From NCBI GenBank assembly GCA_966250015.1, contig CBINFS010000001.1, positions 124,001 to 188,000 of the forward strand: DNA of 64,000 bases, read 5' to 3'. The DNA comes from CBINFS01 sp966250015 (lineage in GTDB: Bacteria > Bacteroidota > Rhodothermia > Rhodothermales > DASSAV01). Below the pieces are notes generated by a model, which worked only from the letters and a program-made list of their open reading frames with translations, did not search any database and had not been told where the DNA came from. Below, one piece after another: positions 8,657-18,852 of this stretch. Both the position numbers and the translations under genes were made by a program. How positions within the stretch are numbered: the stretch's first letter is position 1; every line of letters starts with the position of its first letter.

Positions 8657-10069
8657 ATGAACTTGATCCCCGACCTCGACATTTTGGGCGACCTCGATTC
8701 GCCGGTTGGCACGAGTACGACGGCGCCGGGCAAACGTTACGTCTATCTGGAGACGTACGGATGCCAGATGAACGTATCCGATTCGGAAATCGTCGCCGCC
8801 GTGCTTAAGGAGAATGGTTACGGCCTTACGGATGATTCGAGGAAGGCCGACGTCGTGCTGCTCAATACCTGCGCCATCCGCGAGAATGCCGAGCAGAAAG
8901 TCCGTCGCCGGCTCGGGGAGCTGCGCGCTCAAAAGCGCAAGTACAATCCGGGCCTTCGGCTCGGTGTGCTGGGCTGTATGGCCGAGCGGTTGCGCACGAA
9001 GCTGCTGGACGAGGAACAGCTCGTCGATCTCGTCGTCGGGCCCGATGCTTATCGAGATCTGCCCCGGCTCCTCGACGAAGCTGAAGAAACCGGCCAGGCC
9101 GCGGTGAACGTACAGCTTTCCCGGGAGGAGACATATGCGGACATCGCGCCCGTCCGGTACGATTCGAACGGGATCTCGGCATTCGTCTCGATCATGCGCG
9201 GGTGCGACAACATGTGCTCGTTCTGCGTGGTGCCGTTTACGCGCGGAAGGGAGCGCAGCCGGCCCGCCGAAAGCATCGTGCGGGAGGTCGAGCAGCTCGT
9301 TGAACAGGGGTACCGCGAGGTCACGCTCCTCGGTCAGAATGTCAATTCCTATCGATACGAAAAGGAAGGACGCACCATTGGATTCGCGGACCTCGTTTAC
9401 ACTGTTAGCCTGATCTCTCCGGATCTCCGGATCCGGTATTCGACGAGCCACCCCAAAGATTGCTCGGACGAGCTTCTTCACGTTCACCGCGAGCGGTCGA
9501 ACGTGTGCAACTACATCCATCTTCCGGTGCAGCACGGCAATACGGACGTGCTCAGGCGGATGCGCCGTACGTACACCCGCGATGAATACCTGGACCTGAT
9601 CGAACGGGCTCGCAAGATCGTCCCGGGCATTTCGCTTTCGACGGACGTCATCGCCGGTTTTTGTGGTGAGACGGAGGATGAGCACCGCGACACGCTCTCG
9701 CTTATGGAGCTCGTTCGGTACGACCAGGCGTACATGTTCATGTATTCGGAGAGACCGGATACCTACGCCGCCCGGAAATACGTGGACGACGTACCGGAGG
9801 AAACGAAAAAACGTCGCCTGGCAGAAATCATCGACCTGCAGACCCGAATCTCGCTGGAGAACAACCGGAAGGAGATCGGAACGATACACCAGGTTCTCGT
9901 CGAAGGGCCGAGCAAGCGAAGTGATGCGCAATTTGCCGGCCGGACCGACACCAACAAGGTGGTCGTCTTCGATCGAAACGGCGCCGAAAAGGGCCAGTAT
10001 CTGAACGTCCGCATAACCGACGCCACGTCGGCTACCCTAAAAGGTGAGATCGTCGCTTCCGCTGCCTGA
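8657..10069 (+). CDS. miaB: tRNA-2-methylthio-N6-dimethylallyladenosine synthase MiaB
   Basis: MiaB adds a methylthio group to i6A37 of tRNAs reading U-initial codons, using two [4Fe-4S] clusters. The UPF0004 domain has its three cysteines at 36 (TYGCQMN), 72 (NTCAIRE) and 107 (LGCMAE). The radical-SAM cluster motif CDNMCSFC gives Cys183, Cys187 and Cys190. A C-terminal TRAM domain (about 395-465) completes the 470 residues, a usual family length. It opens the miaB / sigma-54 activator / lptE order that recurs in Bacteroidota. A 490-codon open frame on the opposite strand is a coding shadow. Confidence 0.96.
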   Translation: MNLIPDLDILGDLDSPVGTSTTAPGKRYVYLETYGCQMNVSDSEIVAAVLKENGYGLTDDSRKADVVLLNTCAIRENAEQKVRRRLGELRAQKRKYNPGLRLGVLGCMAERLRTKLLDEEQLVDLVVGPDAYRDLPRLLDEAEETGQAAVNVQLSREETYADIAPVRYDSNGISAFVSIMRGCDNMCSFCVVPFTRGRERSRPAESIVREVEQLVEQGYREVTLLGQNVNSYRYEKEGRTIGFADLVYTVSLISPDLRIRYSTSHPKDCSDELLHVHRERSNVCNYIHLPVQHGNTDVLRRMRRTYTRDEYLDLIERARKIVPGISLSTDVIAGFCGETEDEHRDTLSLMELVRYDQAYMFMYSERPDTYAARKYVDDVPEETKKRRLAEIIDLQTRISLENNRKEIGTIHQVLVEGPSKRSDAQFAGRTDTNKVVVFDRNGAEKGQYLNVRITDATSATLKGEIVASAA

Positions 10070-10226
10070 TTTTTACCTCGTTGGTTCGGAAGTTTGTATA
10101 GCGGAAGCGCCTGGACACGGCCGGCCGCAGGTGCGCATTTGTCGGAAACGATTGTGTCGTGCGATCGGTTATTACAGGTTGTGACGGCAGTTCGTGTGGG
10201 GTTCGTTTCTTCAAGATCTGGTGCTC

Positions 10227-11528
10227 ATGGATAGGGAAGCCATTCAAGAAAGATTTGGTATCACGGGGTCTTCACCTGCTATCCAACACGTGGTCGACCG
10301 GGTGCGCCTGGTTGCTCGAACGGAAATAAGCGTACTGATCCAGGGGGAAAGTGGCGTTGGCAAGGAGCTCATCGCCCACGCCATACACGAGCTGAGTGGA
10401 CGGCGGCACAACCGCATGATCATCGTCAATTGCGGCGCCATCCCGGAAGGCCTCATCGAGTCCGAGCTGTTCGGTAACGAAAAGGGCGCGTATACCGGCG
10501 CCGCCGAGCGCCGGAGCGGGTATTTTGAAGAGGCCGACGGAGGGACGCTCTTCCTGGACGAAATCGGCGAGATGCCGCTGGCGGCGCAGGTAAAGCTGCT
10601 GCGCGTACTCGAAACGGGAGAGTTCAACCGGGTTGGGTCGAGTGTATCCCGCAAGTCCGACGTCCGGGTCATCGCGGCGACCAACAAGGACCTTGGCAAA
10701 GAAGTGCGGGCGGGACGCTTCCGCGAGGACCTCTATTACCGCCTCAGCACCGTCATCATCAACATTCCGCCACTTCGCGAGCGTAAGGAGGACATCCTCC
10801 CGATTTTCGAGACGTTTCTTTACCGCTTCGCACAGAAGTACGACACCCCGATGAAGCGGCTGGACGAGAGCGCCCGCAGGCTCATCGTGCGGTATCACTG
10901 GCCGGGGAACGTACGGGAGCTTCGGAATGTGGCGGAGCAGCTCGTCGTGCTGGTCCGGCGGGATACCGTATCGGAGGACGACGTGCGGACGTTCCTGCGT
11001 GGCGTATCGGCAATGGATCTGCCCCAGGACCTCGTGCCGGTCTCGCGTGCCGCAAGTGCTGCCGGCGACAGCCCGGACTCACGCGAGCGGGAGCTGGTTT
11101 ACCGCGCGCTCCTCGAGCTGCGTCTCGAAATGCGGGAGCTGAAGCAGCAGATTACGAACCTCGCGTCTCAGCTTACGGTCGTCCGGTCGCGCGAGATGGT
11201 CGAGCACGAAGATTATGACGGTCGGAGTGGAGAGTTAGTGATCGTGCGGGACGCTGAACGAGCTGATTATCCGTCGATCATCGAAGACGTGCCGTACGAG
11301 ATCGCTGGCGATGACGAGCACCACGCGGTGAACGGGAATTCGGAGCGGCGTGAGGCAGACAAGACCGACCATGAGGACCCGCTTCCAACGCTCGAAGGGG
11401 CAGAGAGACAGCTCATCAATGAAGCACTGCGTCGCTTCGATGGCAACCGCCGCCAGACGGCCAAAGCGCTCGGGATAAGCGAGCGTACGCTCTACCGGAA
11501 GCTGAAAGAGCTGGAGGAGGGTTCTTGA
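10227..11528 (+). CDS. Sigma-54-dependent transcriptional activator without a sensory domain
   Basis: This 433-residue enhancer-binding protein starts almost directly with its AAA+ domain. Walker A GESGVGKE begins near residue 40, the sigma-54 contact loop is GAYTGA (87-92, Tyr in place of the common Phe), and Walker B is GGTLFLDE. A Fis-type helix-turn-helix (GNRRQTAKALGISERTLYRKL) forms the C-terminus. No receiver, GAF or PAS domain precedes the ATPase, so control must come through another protein or through abundance. An unusual charged linker of about 120 residues separates the ATPase from the helix-turn-helix. A GTG at 10194 would add 11 residues. Its stop lies a few bases before lptE, so the two are cotranscribed. 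Confidence 0.9.
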   Translation: MDREAIQERFGITGSSPAIQHVVDRVRLVARTEISVLIQGESGVGKELIAHAIHELSGRRHNRMIIVNCGAIPEGLIESELFGNEKGAYTGAAERRSGYFEEADGGTLFLDEIGEMPLAAQVKLLRVLETGEFNRVGSSVSRKSDVRVIAATNKDLGKEVRAGRFREDLYYRLSTVIINIPPLRERKEDILPIFETFLYRFAQKYDTPMKRLDESARRLIVRYHWPGNVRELRNVAEQLVVLVRRDTVSEDDVRTFLRGVSAMDLPQDLVPVSRAASAAGDSPDSRERELVYRALLELRLEMRELKQQITNLASQLTVVRSREMVEHEDYDGRSGELVIVRDAERADYPSIIEDVPYEIAGDDEHHAVNGNSERREADKTDHEDPLPTLEGAERQLINEALRRFDGNRRQTAKALGISERTLYRKLKELEEGS

Positions 11529-11530
11529 GC

Positions 11531-12082
11531 ATGCGGGGACGAATACGCCACGGGCTCCCCGGTGAACTTTTCGGTCGGGGAATTTTCACCAGTCTGGTCC
11601 TGAGTCTCTTTCTCGCTCTGGGCGGCTGCGGGTACTACAGTTTCACGGGCGCCACCATTCCCGCACACCTGAACCAGATTTCGATACCGCTGGCTGAGGA
11701 TAACAGCGCGGGACCGGTTACGACGCTTGGCGATGACCTGACCAGGTTGTTGATAGAACGCTTTGTCGGTCAGACGCGTCTTTCATTGCAGCCGGACGAA
11801 GAAGAATCTGACGTCGTCCTTACAACCCGGATCGATCGCTACTCGAACGACCCCGCAGCCGTTAGCGCCCAGGAGCGCGCTGCGCTGAACCGGGTGACCA
11901 TCGTGGTACACGCCCGGTATTTTGATCGGAGCCGGAACGAAGAAATCCTTCAGAGGACGTTTTCAAGCTTTGCCGAATATGATCCGGCCACCGACGGGTT
12001 CGAAGGTGAGCTGGCGGCCGCTCGGGTTGCGCTGACAAACATTGCCGACGACATCTTTACCGCCGCCACGTCCGACTGGTAG
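11531..12082 (+). CDS. lptE: LPS-assembly lipoprotein LptE
   Basis: LptE is the outer-membrane lipoprotein that plugs LptD and helps place lipopolysaccharide in the outer leaflet. The 183-residue product has a lipoprotein signal peptide ending in LALGGC, followed by YYSFTGATIPAHLNQISIP, the conserved start of Bacteroidota LptE. The start is either TTG 11525, overlapping the upstream stop, or ATG 11531. Both are served by the GGAGGAGG tract just upstream, and I chose the ATG. Its place directly behind the sigma-54 activator matches the order seen in other Bacteroidota. Confidence 0.87.
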   Translation: MRGRIRHGLPGELFGRGIFTSLVLSLFLALGGCGYYSFTGATIPAHLNQISIPLAEDNSAGPVTTLGDDLTRLLIERFVGQTRLSLQPDEEESDVVLTTRIDRYSNDPAAVSAQERAALNRVTIVVHARYFDRSRNEEILQRTFSSFAEYDPATDGFEGELAAARVALTNIADDIFTAATSDW

Positions 12083-12094
12083 CCACAGCCCATT

Positions 12095-12125
12095 TTTGTG
12101 CCCGCCGGTATACGTGCTATATTGT
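12095..12125 (+). promoter_or_regulatory. Bacteroidota-type promoter (TTTG / TATATTGT)
   Basis: TTTG at 12095-12098 is separated by exactly 19 bases from TATATTGT at 12118-12125. This is very close to the Bacteroidota housekeeping consensus (TTTG, 19 bases, TAnnTTTG). It would start transcription about 80 bases ahead of the TPR gene and separate it from lptE. Confidence 0.55.
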
Positions 12126-12208
12126 AAAGTCTGTCTTTTTGTTCGTTAAGGGGACCGTGAGGGTTTGATTAGGCGGGCAGCCCGGACAACCGGATATTTT
12201 TTACTGTT

Positions 12209-12838
12209 ATGCCCATTCCAGATATACAGGAAGTGCTCGATAAGATTCAGGGTGGTGAAACGGCCGAGGTTTTGCCCACCCTGACCTACCTTGCGGAGCT
12301 GTTGCCGTGCAGTTTGACGACGCAGGTGCTGCTTGCCTACTCGTACGAAGCCGAGCGTGATTGGTGGTCGGCTCTTTCAGCCTGGCAGTCCGCACTTTTC
12401 CTGATGCCCAACAGTCCTCAGGCACGGCTGGGGATTCAACGATGCATCCAGGCGCTCTCGGAAGGACCGGAAGAACGGGTTGAAGAGGCTGCCGAAGTCG
12501 CTGTCCACGAATCGAAGGAGCCTGAAATGCACCCATCGGCCGTCGAAGCAAGACAGGACGACGACGCCGCCGATGCAACCGACCTTGATCGACTGATTTC
12601 CGAGCTGGAGCGAGCCCGGATCGTTCCCGATCCTGCCGTCGAGGCCAACCTGATTACCGAGCAGGACGACGACCTGGAGGACGTGGTATCGGAAACCCTC
12701 GCTCGTATTTACGCAGCTCAGCAACAGTACGGCGAGGCCGCGCGGGTTTACGATTCGCTCGCAAAGCAAAATCCCGAACGCATGGAGGAGTTTCATCGGA
12801 AAGCCGACGAAATGCGCGCCCGTGCGTCGGATTTGTGA
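12209..12838 (+). CDS. Tetratricopeptide-repeat-like protein
   Basis: This 209-residue, very acidic protein has no signal peptide. Residues 15-85 fit paired helices of TPR type (for example LLAYSYEAERDWWSALSAWQ). A second block near residues 170-200 (YAAQQQYGEAARVYDSLAKQ) is a clear TPR. The middle is low-complexity and acidic, so it may be a flexible linker. TPR proteins serve as scaffolds; the partner is not evident. It has its own promoter (12095-12125) behind lptE. In many Bacteroidota secG sits near this place, but I see no secG here. Confidence 0.72.
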   Translation: MPIPDIQEVLDKIQGGETAEVLPTLTYLAELLPCSLTTQVLLAYSYEAERDWWSALSAWQSALFLMPNSPQARLGIQRCIQALSEGPEERVEEAAEVAVHESKEPEMHPSAVEARQDDDAADATDLDRLISELERARIVPDPAVEANLITEQDDDLEDVVSETLARIYAAQQQYGEAARVYDSLAKQNPERMEEFHRKADEMRARASDL

Positions 12839-12954
12839 TCCCTTGCAGGTCACGCCGAGATCACGACTGCAACGTTAGTGTACGACACGTTCATCGCAGG
12901 CTGCCACCCTCTCACGCCTTCCGGTAATCGAACGCCCACCAATACCGATCGATC

Positions 12955-14148
12955 ATGACGCCGATCCAGCGACTCTTGGAGCAGGATGAACGCCTGGTGG
13001 CCGGGCTGATGAGCGGCACGTCGCTGGATGGGATCGACGTCGTGATCGCACGGCTGGCGGGGCACGGACGCGAAATAAAGATCGAGCAGGTCGCGTTCAT
13101 AACCGTACCTTACCCGGAAGAGCTCAAACAGTGGCTGCTCAGGAACTCGGTTCCGGAGACGTCGTCCGTGTTGGAGCTTTCGCAGCTGAATGTGCGGCTG
13201 GCGTTCGAGTATGCAGCGGCCATCAAACTGGCACTAGACAGGGCAAACCTGAGGATGGAGGACCTGGCGTTGATCGGCTCGCATGGCCAGACGGTCCATC
13301 ACGTTCCCACCCCAATGCAATGCGCCGGGCAGTCGGTCACGTCGACCCTGCAGATCGGCGATCCATCGGTGCTGGCGACGATCACCGGCGTACCCGTCGT
13401 GGGTGATTTTCGCCTTGCCGACATGGCGCTTGGAGGGCAGGGTGCTCCACTCGTCCCCTATTTTGACTGGGTATATTTTGCGGCGGACGGAGAAACCCGG
13501 GGTCTCCTGAACATCGGCGGGATCTCGAACATCACGGTCCTGCCCGGGACGGCGTCGGCCGACGACGTGCTGGCCTTCGACACCGGGCCGGGTAACATGC
13601 TCATTGACACGCTCAGCCGGCGGTTTTACGGGCAACCGTACGATTCGCACGGCGAACACGCGGCGAAAGGAGTGGTGCACGCCGACCTGCTGGCGAGCCT
13701 GCTTCTGGACCCATACCTCGTCAGGGAGCCCCCGAAATCGACCGGCAGGGAATACTTCGGCGAGCCGTTCATCCAAAACATGGAGTCGATGGCTGCCGAA
13801 AAGGGGCTGTCACTATCGCCAGAGGACTGGATGGCAACGGCCACGACGTTCACGGCCTATTCGGTCTACCAGGCGTATGCCCGGTTCATTCGCCCGCATA
13901 CGACCCTGGACGTGCTGATCGTTTCCGGAGGAGGAAAACACAACGATTTCTTGATGGAGAAGCTTTCCACGAGCTTCAGCCCGATTCCTGTTCGGACCGT
14001 TGACGACTACGGCCTGGATTCGGATGCCAAGGAAGCGCTGTGTTTTGCCGTCCTCGCGCACGAATCGGCTAGCGGCATCCCGACGAACATTCCAAAAGCA
14101 ACTGGGGCCTCCAGGCCGACGGTGCTCGGAAAGATCTGTTTACCTTGA
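12955..14148 (+). CDS. anmK: Anhydro-N-acetylmuramic acid kinase
   Basis: AnmK phosphorylates and opens 1,6-anhydro-MurNAc during recycling of peptidoglycan fragments. The 397-residue protein opens with GLMSGTSLDGID, the ATP-binding signature of the family. SHGQTVHH, ALGGQGAPLVPYFD and FDTGPGNMLID follow in the expected order of an ASKHA-fold sugar kinase. The length is family-typical. No other recycling gene is adjacent, and the next gene is thiL 55 bases downstream on the same strand. Confidence 0.94.
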   Translation: MTPIQRLLEQDERLVAGLMSGTSLDGIDVVIARLAGHGREIKIEQVAFITVPYPEELKQWLLRNSVPETSSVLELSQLNVRLAFEYAAAIKLALDRANLRMEDLALIGSHGQTVHHVPTPMQCAGQSVTSTLQIGDPSVLATITGVPVVGDFRLADMALGGQGAPLVPYFDWVYFAADGETRGLLNIGGISNITVLPGTASADDVLAFDTGPGNMLIDTLSRRFYGQPYDSHGEHAAKGVVHADLLASLLLDPYLVREPPKSTGREYFGEPFIQNMESMAAEKGLSLSPEDWMATATTFTAYSVYQAYARFIRPHTTLDVLIVSGGGKHNDFLMEKLSTSFSPIPVRTVDDYGLDSDAKEALCFAVLAHESASGIPTNIPKATGASRPTVLGKICLP

Positions 14149-14203
14149 TTTCTTACCTCCCGACCGCTCGTTCCGTTGCGAGCGTAAGGGCGACTGAGTA
14201 ACC

Positions 14204-15259
14204 ATGACTGATAACGACCAGCAAAACTATCCAAAGTTTACCCCGATCAGCGAGCTCGGTGAGTTCGGCCTGATCGACCGCATGCGGTCTATCGTTGGCG
14301 ATCCCGAGGACGAGGACGTCATTGCGGGGATCAATGACGACGCGGCTGTTTACCGGCTGCCGGACGGGCGTGTGCACATCATCACGACCGACGCATTGTT
14401 CGAGAAGGTCCATTTCGACCTTGCGTTCACCCCGATGGAATATCTTGGCTTCAAGTCGATCTCGGTAAACGTCAGCGACATCGCGGCCATGAACGGCCGA
14501 CCCCGTTATGCGACGGTATCCCTCGGGATTCCAAACAACGTTTCGGTGGAAATGATCGAGGCGTTCTATACCGGGATGCGGAAGGCCATGGATCTGTACG
14601 GTATGACGCTGCTGGGAGGGGATACGTGCGGGGCCCATCGCCTGTCGATCAGCGTAACGGTGGTGGGAGAGGCTGCGGAGGAAGACGTCATTTATCGCAG
14701 CGGCGCCCGTCCGGGGGATCTGATCTGTGTGACGGGCAACCTGGGTGCTGCGTATGCCGGGTTAAAAATCCTCCTGGAGCAGCACAAAGCCTTGCAGGAG
14801 CAGGGCGAAGATTACAAACCCGACGTGGAGTCGTTCTCCTACGTCATCCATCGTCAGCTCATTCCAACTGCCAGAACGAACGTCGTGGAGGATTGGGCTA
14901 AGAGGAAAATACGCCCGAACGCCCTGATCGACATATCGGACGGGCTTGCCTCGGAGGTCCACCACATTTGCCGCATGAGTGGCGTGGGGGCACACCTCTA
15001 CGGCGCGACACTGCCGATCGACCTTCAGACTCGCGAAGTTGCCGACTACCTTCAGGAAGACGTGGATACGTACGCGCTTTTTGGAGGTGAAGACTACGAA
15101 CTGCTCTTCGCATTACCCGAAGAGAATCTGGACAAGCTGGAGGCCGGCACCTTCACCGTCGTTGGGGAGTTCACTGAGCCGGAAGAAGGAATCGTGATTA
15201 AGACTCCCGAAGGCGGCACCGTTTCGCTTCAGGCGAAAGGATACCAGCACTTTAATTGA
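14204..15259 (+). CDS. thiL: Thiamine-monophosphate kinase
   Basis: ThiL carries out the last step of thiamine diphosphate synthesis: ATP-dependent phosphorylation of thiamine monophosphate. The 351 residues show the AIRS/ThiL fold, with the metal-binding NDDAAVY near the N-terminus, TTDALFEKVHF, NVSDIAAMNG, LLGGDTC, and the late FGGEDYELLFAL segment. It follows anmK closely and precedes atpD by 170 bases. No TPP riboswitch is visible in the short upstream gap. Confidence 0.94.
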   Translation: MTDNDQQNYPKFTPISELGEFGLIDRMRSIVGDPEDEDVIAGINDDAAVYRLPDGRVHIITTDALFEKVHFDLAFTPMEYLGFKSISVNVSDIAAMNGRPRYATVSLGIPNNVSVEMIEAFYTGMRKAMDLYGMTLLGGDTCGAHRLSISVTVVGEAAEEDVIYRSGARPGDLICVTGNLGAAYAGLKILLEQHKALQEQGEDYKPDVESFSYVIHRQLIPTARTNVVEDWAKRKIRPNALIDISDGLASEVHHICRMSGVGAHLYGATLPIDLQTREVADYLQEDVDTYALFGGEDYELLFALPEENLDKLEAGTFTVVGEFTEPEEGIVIKTPEGGTVSLQAKGYQHFN

Positions 15260-15429
15260 AAAGCCGGATAGCCGGACGGTCGTGCCGAAGGCGTGATTAT
15301 TTAACCTATTGTTCATTCTTCCGACATTCAGGATTGTGGTTATTCATACGGGCACCATATTTTCTCATCCTTTTAGGCGCCCTGGAGTGTATTTTTGATT
15401 TTCCATATTGACGAGACGACTTTTCCCGC

Positions 15430-16950
<1,521 letters not shown>

Positions 16951-16995
16951 TCCATCGAAACGCAAACTGGCCCCGCCAGATGGGGTTGATTCATT

Positions 16996-17424
16996 ATGCC
17001 GGGCAACCTACACGTTGAGATCGTATCGCCGGATCGAAATGTTTTTCGCGGTGAAGCCAAAGGAGTTCGTGCACCGGGCGTAGAGGGGTCGTTCGAGGTC
17101 CTGTACAACCATGCGCCGATGATTGCCGCCTTCGGCGTGGGTCCACTGTACGTGACCCTGCCGAACGGCCAGAAGGTCACCTTTGCGACGAGCGGCGGGT
17201 TTCTGGAGGTGCTGAACAACACCGTGACGGTTCTCGCCGAGGCCATCGAGCCCGCTTCGGAGATCGACGTCGAACGGGCGCGAATCGCGGAACAACGCGC
17301 GCTGGAAAGAATCAAGGCGAGCGACAACGAAATAGAACGGGCCAGAGCGGAACACAAGCTCGAGTGCGCGAGGAATCGACTGCGGCTGGCTCTCGGCCAG
17401 GTCGGCCGCAAAACCACTACCTGA
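16996..17424 (+). CDS. atpC: ATP synthase F1 subunit epsilon
   Basis: The epsilon subunit (142 residues) couples rotation and can inhibit hydrolysis. The N-terminal beta-sandwich begins LHVEIVSPDRNVF and includes GVRAPGVEGSFEVLYNHAPM. The C-terminal helical hairpin (about 90-140, rich in Glu, Arg and Ala) is present. It lies 45 bases after atpD and is followed by a strong terminator, so atpDC is a two-gene transcription unit. Confidence 0.95.
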   Translation: MPGNLHVEIVSPDRNVFRGEAKGVRAPGVEGSFEVLYNHAPMIAAFGVGPLYVTLPNGQKVTFATSGGFLEVLNNTVTVLAEAIEPASEIDVERARIAEQRALERIKASDNEIERARAEHKLECARNRLRLALGQVGRKTTT

Positions 17425-17442
17425 AAGCGTAAGACGCCCCAC

Positions 17443-17479
17443 ATACCCGGCCGGCTATTTACCGTCCGGGTATTTTTTT
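17443..17479 (+). terminator. Rho-independent terminator of atpDC
   Basis: ATACCCGG followed by CGG pairs with CCG and CCGGGTAT (17443-17473), then a run of seven T. It is a strong intrinsic terminator 19 bases after the atpC stop. Confidence 0.85.
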
Positions 17480-17498
17480 AGCCATTAGAGAACTCGCC

Positions 17499-18662
17499 AT
17501 GCGGATTGACGAACTGCCGACACCCTGCCTGCTCATCGAGGAGCGACGGCTCGAAGCGAACCTCCGGCGGATGCAGGAGAAGGCGAACCAGCAAAAGGTG
17601 GCGCTACGGCCGCACGTAAAAACGCACAAGTCTGTCAAACTGGCCGCTCGTCAGCGGAATGGTGGTGCGGCAGGGATAACCGCTGCAAAAGTGGGCGAGG
17701 CGGAAGTTTTTGTAGAGAACGGGTTCACTGACGTCCGCCTGGCGTACCCGACGGTTGGCCGCAGTGCCTGCGAGCGCGTTCTGAAGCTGATGCAACGGGC
17801 GCGCGTTTCGTTTTGCGTGGATACGGATGCCGGCGCAAAACAGGCGTCCGAGTTTTTCGAATCGCGTGGTCGCCGTGCTGAAGTCCTCGTCGAGGTCGAC
17901 ACGGGCTACGGCCGGTCGGGTGTTCCGTGGGATCACGAGGACAGCATCCGGTTCGTCAGGCGGGTTAGTGAGCTGCCAGGGCTCGAGCTGAAAGGGATTC
18001 TGACGCACGCCGGCGACTCGTACTATGGGCCATCCGGAGATGAAAGCCCCGACGACGCGCTCCGACGCGTCAGCGAACAGGAACGGGACCGAATGCTTCA
18101 ATTTGCCTCACGGCTGCGAAAGGCAGGCATAGTGCCGAGAGCGGGTTTCGAAATCAGCGTCGGCTCGACGCCCTCGATGAAGCACTTTGAAAACCGGAGT
18201 TACGACGGGTTTTCGATCACCGAAATTCGTCCCGGAAATTACGTCTTCCACGATATGATACAGGTCGCCCTTGGGGTTGCCACGCCGGAAGACTGCGCCC
18301 TGACGGTGTTGACGACGGTGATCAGCAAACATCGGGGCAAGGGAGGAGCCGACCGCCTCTTCCTGGATGCCGGGAAGAAGGTGCTGACCACCGATACGGG
18401 TTTTGGAACGGCCGGGTATGGCGCGATTCTGTACAATCCTTCGAACATGACCTTCCTTCCGCACGCCAGGATCACCGCATTATCGGAGGAACACGGGTGG
18501 GTGCAGGTGACGGGCGGGTCGACACTCCAGGTGGGCGATCGCATCCGTGTGATTCCGAATCATGCGTGTGTGACTGCAAATATGATGGAGGAGTATTACC
18601 TGGTTGACGGGGAGGAAGTTAAAGAGACGTGGCGTATCGACGCCCGCGGAAAGGTTTCGTGA
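17499..18662 (+). CDS. D-threonine aldolase / D-serine dehydratase-like PLP enzyme
   Basis: This 387-residue protein has a fold-type III PLP barrel (alanine racemase N-terminal fold) followed by the C-terminal D-serine dehydratase-like domain. The segment LRPHVKTHKS near residue 35 carries the PLP-binding lysine of the D-threonine aldolase/DSD1 family. RIRVIPNHACVTANM near the end is the conserved metal-binding His-x-Cys region. The family cleaves D-threonine or deaminates D-serine; the true substrate cannot be set from sequence. It starts 20 bases after the atpDC terminator, so it must have its own promoter or depend on read-through. Confidence 0.82.
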   Translation: MRIDELPTPCLLIEERRLEANLRRMQEKANQQKVALRPHVKTHKSVKLAARQRNGGAAGITAAKVGEAEVFVENGFTDVRLAYPTVGRSACERVLKLMQRARVSFCVDTDAGAKQASEFFESRGRRAEVLVEVDTGYGRSGVPWDHEDSIRFVRRVSELPGLELKGILTHAGDSYYGPSGDESPDDALRRVSEQERDRMLQFASRLRKAGIVPRAGFEISVGSTPSMKHFENRSYDGFSITEIRPGNYVFHDMIQVALGVATPEDCALTVLTTVISKHRGKGGADRLFLDAGKKVLTTDTGFGTAGYGAILYNPSNMTFLPHARITALSEEHGWVQVTGGSTLQVGDRIRVIPNHACVTANMMEEYYLVDGEEVKETWRIDARGKVS

Positions 18663-18852
18663 CCCCGTTCCTTCCTGGTGGAAGTCTGAAAAATCGTTGA
18701 GTACGACAGCCCGGAAGTGAGCGACGGGGAACGAGCTGGCGGGTCGATGGATTCCCTGCGTGATCTGTCAGAGAAAGTTTGATTGTTTTATCTTGAAGCT
18801 AAGCGTAATAATGCCATCGGGTAAGTTGAACGGCCCGGGAGTGGAATAGAGT

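Noticed and set aside
8459..9931. A 490-codon open frame on the minus strand opposite miaB
   Set aside because: It lies antisense to the unmistakable miaB and has no recognisable motif. Long antisense frames are common in GC-rich genes with this codon bias.
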